This document shows, in pieces, positions 1 through 8,432 of a stretch of 13,530 nucleotides of DNA; position 1 is the stretch's first letter, and each line of letters starts with the position of its first letter. The stretch lies in NCBI GenBank assembly GCA_004151065.3, contig NWUY0300015330.1, positions 72,817 through 86,346 on the forward strand, read 5' to 3'. The notes under the pieces were generated by a model. That model ran no database searches. It saw only the letters and a list, made by a program, of their open reading frames with translations, and had not been told where the DNA came from. This DNA comes from Larix sibirica (Eukaryota > Streptophyta > Pinopsida > Pinales > Pinaceae). Made by a program: the position numbers and the translations under genes.

Positions 1-311
1 TAATTTTATTTCAACAGAGGTGAACAAAATTACATTATGTATATGCATTTTGAGTATGCATTTCGTATAGTGTCATAGCAATAACTAGACCGTAGTCTAC
101 ATCAAATGTCTTTCAATTTTACAAAATATGTCTGTAAATGTAAACAACAACAAATGCCAAAAAAACAGCTCCCTGAGCATTTAGTAATCTATGATATGTG
201 AGTCTGGATAATCAAAACATAGCCTTCAGCATCCACCAAAAGGTGGAAATGAAAAGATGAAACCAAAAAACGTATAGTAGAGATCTGAGCAGTAGTAAAT
301 AATACAGAGTT
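1..311 (-). other. LINE copy 1 3' UTR
   Basis: This is the non-coding stretch after the RNase H stop codon, read on the minus strand. It is AT-rich, contains T-rich and TTG-repeat patches typical of plant LINE tails (around 140-165), and carries an AATAAA hexamer on the minus strand at 5-10. A poly(A) or short-repeat tail is not visible, so the element end is probably within a few bases left of the window. No ORF of note is present. Confidence 0.6.
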
Positions 312-2602
312 TCAGGGAGTAGGTTCAATAAATGGACGATGGTAATATTCTTGCTCAACCCCATCCCTATGTTCTTTCACCTTCCAAAGCCCCAAAGCCA
401 ATTGCAAGCCCTCCTTTGAGGATGAGTCCACCTCTTGGTTGTTTTCCCTATAAACATGGAGGCATGTAAAAGAGTCAAATAAAAGTAGCAAATCTCGGAT
501 GTCCAAAAATAAATTTGAAATTCTGATGTCTCTGCAATGTTGTGTCATGTTTATCCAATTTATGACATTCATAGAGTCTCCATATATGCTGAGGTTTTGA
601 CACCCCTTCTCAGTGGCAAATATAAGTAGTAGTTTAAGACTCATCAATTTTGCACAATTGTTTCCACCTTCCCCCAGGCCCATGTATAAGATGAAATAAT
701 GAGTGGTTGATAGGAAAAGGATAGCCCCCCCCACATGTCTCAAGTTTTGATGCCCCATCAAAAAAAACCCAAGGTACCAATCTGTCAATTTTTGAGTCAA
801 GAACCTCCCTCTGTTTTTCCGCTCTCACATGCGGAGGAAAAGCTATGAGGATACCACATGAAAGAGCAGTGATAACCGGTGTACAATTCTTTTCAGAGAA
901 AATGTAGTTGTTACGGTCCATCCAAATGCCCCAGCAAACAAGAAGAGGAAGAACTTTCACTGCGTGTGGGCAGGGTCCCTCATTCCAGTTCTCCCAGGCA
1001 TGTAGAACTGAGTTCCCCACCCAGTTGAAATGTAGACCCGTGATCCGAGTGCACTCGGCCCATACAACTATCGTATAAGGACACTGGATTAATAGATGTG
1101 TCACACTTTCTTCAGCATCTTGATAGAGGATGCACCATCCAGGTCCATGCTTCTTCTTTTTTTGTAAATTGTCCCACGTTGGAATTTTGTTTTCCAGAGC
1201 ATTCCACATGAAGAGTCGAGTTTTAGGTGGGCACTTGAGCTTCCAAAGTTTCTGCCACCACCAGACAGGCTCTCTATCTATGCCCAATGCGCTAAGGTTG
1301 ATATAACCACCTTTCAATGTATATCTACCCCCAAGATCACCTTCCCACAATAAATCATCTTCCTTATCCCTCAACACTACCTGTGAGCGAGTCAATTCCA
1401 GAATATAATTGGATACTACAACATGATGTTGTATAGGGAGATCTAATGTATCCACCGCTCTCCACAACTTGAACCATTGCCTAACCTGAACATGATTGGC
1501 CAATTGGTACAAATAAGAGATACCACAAGCCCTCAAAGCCTCAACCGTCTCCCCTTGCAAAAGGTGGCGACCAGCATAACCAAACCACGGGTCCTCCCCA
1601 ACCCTGAGACATCTCCCATTTCCAACATTCCAAACGAGATTTGTACCAATCACAAGAAAGGAAGTGACCACTACCTTCCAAATGACCGAACCCCCCACAT
1701 GAGTCCTCCCAGCGTTCCGAACCCAGTCCAAAATCATACCAGGGGCAATATATTTATGAATAACAACCTTGGTCCAAAGGTTAGTAGATTTTATGATCCT
1801 CCATCCCCCTTTGGCTTCCAGGGCTTTGGAAAAAAGGAAAATATTCTTTAGTCCCCATCCCCCCAAAGCTTTAGGAACCGCTATACATTGCCAACACACC
1901 CAGGGGGAAACTAAGGAGTTATCTTTCCCACTCCACAAAAACCTGAAATAGATCTTTCTAATAGTTTCCAGAATCCCCTTGGGAATCCATGACAATGACA
2001 TCCAGTAGACCGGGATGGCCTCCAAAACAAATTTGACTAAAACCAAGCGACCAGCCCTCGATAACCACTTATGGCTCCACACCTTGAGCCGCCTATGAAT
2101 CTTCTCAAGAAGCAAATGCCAATCCTGCTTCTTATAATCATTCGGATTTAATTGGAATCCCAGGTATTTTAATCCTTCGTCAATCCCAAGAAGTGAAAAA
2201 GGGAAGACCCCCCTGAACGCCCTAATCTCCTCAGCTCTGAGCAAATTTATAGTTAGAGTAGACTTCCCTGCATTTATATCCATCCCAGTAGCTTTTGAGA
2301 AGAGATCAAGTAAATTCTGCAGAGTTGCAGCATCCCTGACAGAGCTGGTGGAGAAAATGAGAACATCGTCTACAAACAACAGATGAGTGATGAAAAGATT
2401 GGGCGCCACCTGAATACCATTTAAAGTACCCTGCCTTTTAGCTTCCCTCACAGCCCTACTGATACCCTCCGCCACCAGCAGGAAAAGTAATGGAAACAAG
2501 GGACAGCCTTGTCCGAGTCCACGCTCAGAGTGAAAAAAGGGGGAGGCCGATCCATTGATGAGAACAGAGAAAGAAACAGTAGTTATGCAGCTCATCACCC
2601 AC
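312..2602 (-). pseudogene. LINE ORF2 fragment, copy 1: RT C-terminal half, zf-RVT, RNase H
   Basis: The polyprotein reads without a stop from the gap at 2603 down to a run of eight G (minus strand) at 725-732, about 620 codons. Visible parts in order are the motif B region (GQGCPLFP, where copies 2 and 3 have RQGCPLSP), the motif C box FVDDVLIF with both catalytic aspartates, a basic thumb/connection region, and a zf-RVT segment (WWWQKLWKLKCPPKTRLF, then C...EESVTHLLIQC). The first RNase H strand is VFFDGAS. After the G run the frame shifts, and RNase H resumes (ILFLSTTHYF, YGDS, EVDSSSKEGL) to the stop at 312-314. The second catalytic position of RNase H reads AKL instead of the usual AEL. 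The cDNA-synthesis core is lost upstream, so this cannot act alone. Its intactness suggests a younger insertion than copies 2 and 3. Confidence 0.88.
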
Positions 2603-2603
2603 N
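2603..2603. other. Unknown base at a copy 1/copy 2 junction
   Basis: A single n separates copy 1, which ends here at the equivalent of copy 3 position 6580, from copy 2, which begins at the equivalent of copy 1 position 800. A jump between different parts of the same repeat at an n is what a scaffold join inside repeats looks like. Some scaffolders are known to place one n when the estimated gap is zero or negative. Confidence 0.85.
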
Positions 2604-4464
2604 AGAACCTCCCTCTGTTTAGCCGCTCTCACATGCTGAGGAAAAGCTGTAAGGATACCACATGAAGAGCCGCAGTGATAACCGGTGTACAGTTCTTTGT
2701 AGAGAAAATGAGGTTGTTACGGGCCAGCCAAATGCCCCAGACAAACATAAGAGGAAGAACTTTCACAGTGTGTGGCAGGTCCCTCGTTCCAGTTCTCCCA
2801 GGCATGTAGTACCGAGTTTCCCACCCAGTTCCCCACCCAGTTGAAATGTAGCCCGTGATCCGAGTGCACTCGGCCCATACGACTCTCGTAAAGGACACTG
2901 GATTAATAGATGTGTCACACTTTCTTCAGACATCTTTACAGAAGGATGCACCATCCAGGTCCATGCTTTTTTTTTTTTGTAAATTGTCCCACGTTGGAAT
3001 TTTGTTTTCCAAAGCGTTCCACATGAAGAGTCGGGTTTTAAGTGGGCACTTGAGCTTCCAAAGTTGCCGCCACCACCAGACAGGCTCTCTATCAATACCC
3101 AATGTGCTAAGGATGATATAACCACCTTTCAATGTATATCTACCCCAGGATCACCTTCCCACAATAAATCATCTTCCCTATCCCTCAACACTACCTGTGA
3201 GCGAGTCAGTTCCAGAATATAATTGGATACTGCAACATGATGCTGTACAGGGAGATCCAATGTATCCACCGCTCTCCACACCTGGAACCATCGCCTATCC
3301 TGAACATGATCAGCCAGCTGGTACAAACAAGAGATACCATAATCCCTCAAAGCCTCAACCGTCTCCCCTTGCAAAAGGTGGCGACCAACACAACCAAACC
3401 ACGGGTCCTCCCCAACCTTGAGACACCTCCCATTGCCAACATTCCAAACGAGATTTGTACCAATCACAGGAAAGGAAGTGACCATTGCCTTCCAAATGAC
3501 CGAACCCCCCACATGAGACCTCCCAGCATTTCGAACCCAGTCCAAAATCGTACCAGGGGAAATATATTTATGAATAACAACCTTGGTCCAAAGGTTAGCA
3601 GATTTTATGATCCTCCATCCCCCCTTGGCAGCCAGGGCTTTGGAAAAAAGGAAAATATTCTTTAGTCCCCATCCCCCCAAAGCTTTGGGAACCGCTATAC
3701 GCTTCCAATGCACCTAGGGGGAAACGAAGGAGTCATCTCTCCCGCTCCACAAAAACCTAAAACAGATCTTTCTAATAGTTTCCAGAATCCCCTTGGAAAT
3801 CTAGGACAATGACATCTAATAGACCAGGATGGCCTCAAGAACATATTTGACTAAAACCAAGCGACTAGCCCTCGATAACCATTTATGGATCCACACCTTG
3901 AGCCGCTTATGAATCTTCTCAAGAAGCCAATGCCAATCCTGCTTCTTATAATCATTCGGCTTTAATTGGAAGCCCAAGTATTTTAATCCATCGTCAATCC
4001 CAAGTAGTGAAAAAGGGAAGACCTCCCTGAACGCCCTAATCTCCCCAGCTCAGAGCAAATTTGTAGTTTGAGTAGACTTCCCTACATTTATTTCCATCCC
4101 AGTAGCTTTTGAGAAGAGATCAAGTAAATCCCACAGAGTTGCAACATCCCTGACAGAGCCGGTGCAGAAGATGAGAACATAATCTACAAAGTACAGATGT
4201 GTAATGAAAATATTGGGTGCCACCTGAATACCATTTAAAGTACCTTGCCTTTTAGCTTCCCTCAGAGCCCTGCTGAGACCCTCCGCCACCAGCAGGAAAA
4301 GTAATGGAGACAAGGGACAGCCTTGTCTAAGTCCACGCTTAGAGTGAAAAAAGGGGGAGGCCGATCCATTGATGAGAACAGAGAAAGAAACAATAGTTAT
4401 ACAGCTCATCACCCACCTAATAAAACCAATGTGAAAACCCAAATGAGTAAGAAGCATACAGATG
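2604..4464 (-). mobile_element. LINE copy 2, internal ORF2 fragment
   Basis: About 1.86 kb of the same LINE family, same orientation, bounded by unknown bases on both sides. Its 5' edge matches copy 3 at about 6628 (inside RT, between motifs A and B). Its 3' edge matches copy 1 at about 800, just before RNase H. It therefore has neither end of the element. Sequence identity to copies 1 and 3 is plainly high by eye but was not computed. It has accumulated stops, frameshifts and a small tandem duplication. Confidence 0.88.
2604..4464 (-). pseudogene. Decayed LINE ORF2 fragment, copy 2 (RT to zf-RVT)
   Basis: RT motif B (RQGCPLSP) is present, but motif C reads FVDYVLIF: the second catalytic aspartate is a tyrosine codon at 4179-4181. 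The frame then meets TGA at 4050-4052 and three TAG codons where the other copies have Trp (VYW, LSW, SPW) between about 3710 and 3830. A one-base loss in a G run near 3147 and a length change in an A run near 2970-2980 shift the frame within and before zf-RVT, and a further small change lies near 2930. Recognisable blocks between the breaks are GGWGLKNIFLFSKALAAKGG, WWWRQLWKLKCPLKTRLF, EESVTHLLIQCP and VWGIWLARNNLIF. It is non-functional by several independent lesions. Confidence 0.88.
2819..2842. repeat. 12-bp tandem duplication inside LINE copy 2
   Basis: Two adjacent 12-base units of the form (c/t)cccacccagtt lie here. Copies 1 and 3 carry only one unit at the matching place (around 1014-1026 and 4992-5004). 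The insertion is four codons long, so by itself it would not change the frame. It looks like a replication-slippage event private to copy 2. Confidence 0.75.
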
Positions 4465-4465
4465 N
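4465..4465. other. Unknown base at a copy 2/copy 3 junction
   Basis: This second single n marks the jump from copy 2 (equivalent to copy 3 position about 6628) to the RNase H part of copy 3 (equivalent to copy 1 position about 492). The reasoning is the same as for the unknown base at 2603. Confidence 0.85.
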
Positions 4466-7400
4466 CTCTCGGATATCCAAAAATAAATTTGAAATTCTGA
4501 TGTCTCTGCATTGTTGTGTCCCATTTATCCAGTTAATGACATTCAGAGAGTCTCCAAAGATGTTGAGGTTTTGACAACCCTTCTCAGTGGCAAAGATAAG
4601 TAGTAATTTAAGGCTCATCAATTATGCATAATTGTTTCCACCTTCACCCAGGCCCATGGATAAGATGAAAAAGTGAGTGGTTGATAGGAAAAGTATAGTT
4701 CCCCCCCACATGTCTCATGTTGTGATGCCCCATCGAAAAAAACCCATGGTACTGATTTGTCAATTTCCAAGGCAAGAACCTCCCTCTGTTTAGACGCTCT
4801 CACATGCTGAGGAAAGGCTGTAAGTATACCACAAGAGAGAGCCGAAGTGATAACCGATGTATAGTTTTTAGCAAAGAAAATGAGGTTGTTTCGAGCCAAC
4901 CAAATGCCCCAGCAAACAATAAGTGGAAGAACTTTCATAGTGTGTGGCCAGTGTCTCGCATTCCAGTTCTCCCATGCAAGTAGTACCAAGTTTCCCACCA
5001 ACTTGAAATGAAGGCCCGTGATCCGATTGCACTCGACCCAAACGCCTCTCGTAAAAGAACACTAGATTAATAGATGTGTCACACTTTCTTCAGCATCTTT
5101 GCAGAGGATGCACCATCCAGTTCCATGCTTATTTTTTCTTTGTAAATTGTCCCACGTTGGGATTTTGTTTTCCAATGCGTTCCACATGAACAGTCGAGTT
5201 TTAGGAGGGCATTTCAGTTTCCAAAGTTTCTGCCACCACCAGAAGGGCTCTCTATCATTTCCCAATGCACTAAGGTTGTTATAGCCACCTTTCGGTGTAT
5301 ATCTACCCCCTGGATCACCTTCCCACAATAATTCATCTTCCTTATCCCTCAATACAAACTGTGAGCGAGTCAGTTCCATAATATAATTGGAAACTGCATC
5401 ATGATGTTGTATAGGGAGGTTCATTGAATCCGTCGTTCTCCACACCTGGAACCAACGCCTATCCTGAACAGGATCAGCCAACTGGTAAAGAAAAGTGATA
5501 CCACGAGTTCTCAAAGCCTCAACCACCTCCTCTTGTAAAAGATGGCGACCATCACAACCAAACCTCGGGTCCTCCCCAACCCTGAGACACCTCCCATTGC
5601 CAACATTCCAAACGAGATGTGTACCAATCACAGAAAAGGAAGTGACTATAGCCTTCCAAATGACCGAACCCCCCACATGAGTTCTCCCAGCGTTCCGAAC
5701 CCAGTCCAAAATTGTACCAGGGGCAATATATTTATGAGTGACAACCTTGGTCCAAAGACTAGTTGATTTTATGATCCTCCAACTCCCTTTGGCTGCCAGA
5801 GCTTTGGAAAAAAGGAAAATATTCTTTAATCCCCAGCCCCCCAATGCTTTGGGGACCGCAATTCATTGCCAACGCACCCAGGGGGATAAGAAGGAATCCT
5901 CTTTCCCACTCCACAAAAACCTGAAACAGATCTTTCTAATAGTTTCCAGAATCCCCTTGTGAATCTAGGACAGTGACATCCAGTAGACCGGGATGGCCTC
6001 CAGAACAAATTTAACTAAAACCAGGTGACCAGCCCTCGATAACCACTTATGACACCACACCTTGAGATGTTTATGAATCTTCTAAAGAAGCCAATGCCAA
6101 TCCTACTTCTTGTAATCATTCGGCTTTAAATGGAATCCCAAGTATTTCAATCCATCGTCAACCCCGAGGAGTAAAAAAGGAAAAACCCCCCTGAGCACCC
6201 TAATCTCCTCAGCTCTAAGCAAATTTGTAATTAGAGTATACTTCCCTACATTTATATCCATCCTAGCGGCTTTTGAGAAGAGATCAAGAATGTCACGTTG
6301 AGTTGTAGCATCCCTGGCAGAATCGGTGCAGAAGATGAGAACATCATCTACAAACAACATATGTGTGATGAAAAGATTGGGCACCACCTGAATACCAATT
6401 AATGCGCCTTGTCATTTGGATTCCCTTAGAGCCTTGCTGAGTCCCTCTACCACCAACAGAAAAAGTAATGGAGACAAGGGACAACCTTGTCTGAGACCAT
6501 GCTCAAAGTGAAAGAAAGGAGAGGCCGATCCATTGATGAGAACAGAGAATGAAACAGTAGTGATGCAGCTCATCACCCACCTAATAAAGCCAATATGAAA
6601 ACCCAAATGAGCAAGAAGCATACGGATGTAGAGCCAACTTACTTTATCATAGGCTTTAGAGAGATCAATCTTAAGAATAGCCCCTTTCAATTTTTTAGTC
6701 TTGATGCTATGCAGGCCCTCTTGAGCAGCATCAATAGCCTCATGAATTTGACGACCCTTCAGAAACCCAAACTGTTCATCAGAGATATTCCTAGACATAA
6801 TACATTTCAATCTTCTAGCAATGATCTTAGTCATTACCTTGTAAACACAATTATAGAGTGAAATAAGCCTAAAATCATTTAGTGAGGAAGGATTGTCAGT
6901 CTTAGGAATGAGAGCAATAAAGGTGGAATTGAAGCTGGCTGGGATCCTTCCAGAGAGTCTAGTATCCTCCACCACCTATAGTAAATCATCCCCTAAGAAA
7001 TCATACAGTGCCAGTAGAAATTCAACAGACCAACCATCTGGTCCCGAGCTCTTATCTTTTTGGAAACTCTGAAGTGTAGCTTTGAGTTCCTCTTCCGAGA
7101 TCTCCTCCATCAAGGCAAGGTTATCTTCTGCATCCACAAAATGAGGGAAGAGTTGTGCCACTCTGATCACCTCCGCCACAATAGCCTGATTAGGCACCCG
7201 AAATAAATTTTGAAAGTGTTCAACCCCTACCCTATCCATTCCATCAAAGGAAGAGTGAGAATTCCCATTAGCATCATCCAGGATCCACACAGTATTGGCA
7301 ACCTTCCTCCCTTTAGCATAGGCATGGAAGAACTTTGTATTCTCGTCCCCTACATCCAACCACGTCGCCCTGCTCTTAAGTCACCAAGTTTCTTTTTTCT

Positions 7401-8430
7401 CCATCAACAGAGTATTACGCCTTCCTTCCAGTCTAACCAAGAGGTCTTTAGAAACTTGAGAGCCCAAGCCACCACCCTCACCTTCATAAATCACAACCAG
7501 TTCTGCTTCAATCTGCTTCAGTTCTGCATCTTCTCGAATTCTCTTTTCATGGACCCAATGTTTAATCGGTCCTTTGATCCTATTAAGATTAACAGCGAGC
7601 TGAAATGAGGCCGACAGGTTCATCGGAGGATTGTAAGGAATCGAGAGAGACTGAACCAGTGTAAAAAAGGAAATATCCTTCAACCAAACCTTGTTGAACT
7701 TTAGTGGACTGGGAGGTTTAGGAGGTCCAGGGCGAAGTTCAATAAAGATAGGGAAATGATCAGAGGCACCCCTAGAGCCAACCCATTGATGCAGAAGAAA
7801 GAACTTGTCCACCAAAGATTCCGAGACCAAAAACCGATCCAACCGCTTAGCCACCCTACTCTCACCAATACAATTGTTTCTCCAGGTAGGTTTGAGTTTT
7901 ATGGGTTCGATATCAATCATATTTTTATCAGCCAGTCTTTGAGTAAAATAACCAATTAATAGATCCGTCCGAGCTCTAGGCCCCTAGACTTTCGATTGAC
8001 CCAAAGTGAAATTCAAATCGCCCCCCAACAACAGTGAATCCCCTTGTACCAGGGGATTGTTGAGAAGAGCATCCCAAAAAGGAACACGATTGAGATAAGG
8101 TCCATAAACATTCACTACAGTCATGACAAACCCTAAGTCGAGAGCAGTAAAAGACAGACCAAGCACAAAGTCCATACCCCAGATAGTATGGATCTTAATA
8201 GACATGACGTTCCAACCAATAGCGAGGCCACCAGAGTGCCCACGAACGTCCAGGGTAACAAACGTCCAACCCCCGAACCAACTCTCCAGATGAGACTTAA
8301 CATAATCACCATCACCCAAAGTTTATTGTAGTAAAATAATATCCGGGTGGTCCAGAGAAACCACCTGACGCAATGCTGATCTTTTTTGGGGACCAGCCAG
8401 ACCCAAACAGTTGAAGGACACAATTTTCAT
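4466..8430 (-). pseudogene. LINE ORF2 (endonuclease-RT-zf-RVT-RNase H), copy 3, stop-riddled
   Basis: From the ATG at 8430 one frame runs past 4710, interrupted by ten stops at 8323, 7984, 7381, 6976, 6412, 6103, 6082, 5965, 5863 and 5062 (lowest base of each) but no frameshift until a G7 run at 4701-4707. The endonuclease (residues 1 to about 230) shows SFNCLG, VVNVYGP, LGGDLNF and SDHFPI. RT follows with FIALIPK, motif A KIDLSKAYDKVSW (Asp about 589), motif B RQGCPLSP and motif C FVDDVLIF (about 693-700). The zf-RVT is WWWQKLWKLKCPPKTRLF followed by CILCKDAEESVTHLLI. RNase H starts with VFFDGAS (about 1231) and, after the G run, continues with IFGDS. A further TAA (4622-4624) sits where AEL is expected. 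This is the enzyme that would nick the target and copy the LINE RNA. Confidence 0.9.
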
Positions 8431-8432
8431 CA
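8428..8432 (-). promoter_or_regulatory. TGATG stop/start overlap between LINE ORF1 and ORF2
   Basis: On the minus strand the ORF1 stop TGA (8432-8430) shares its last base with the ORF2 start ATG (8430-8428). This places ORF2 in the -1 frame relative to ORF1 with a one-base overlap. Such overlaps are known to support termination-reinitiation in some non-LTR elements. Here it is inferred from layout only. Confidence 0.7.

Larger units (their letters stand above)
1..2602 (-). mobile_element. LINE (L1-type non-LTR retrotransposon) copy 1, 3' half
   Basis: This piece holds, in minus-strand order, the reverse transcriptase from just before motif B onward, the thumb/connection region, zf-RVT, RNase H and a 3' UTR. 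It ends on its 5' side at the unknown base 2603, so the first part of ORF2, all of ORF1 and the 5' leader are absent. That 5' end corresponds to about position 6580 of copy 3. The 3' end lies at or just left of the window edge, because the last bases on the minus strand contain an AATAAA-type signal but no poly(A) tract. It is the least damaged of the three copies. No target-site duplication can be scored because neither true end is visible. The family assignment is secure; completeness of the original insertion is unknown. Confidence 0.9.

Noticed and set aside
1477-1851. Plus-strand open frame of 124 codons inside the LINE
   Set aside because: It is antisense to the well-supported ORF2. Similar plus-strand frames recur at the matching places in copies 2 and 3 (3237-3665 and 5542-5766), as expected for a shadow of shared coding sequence.
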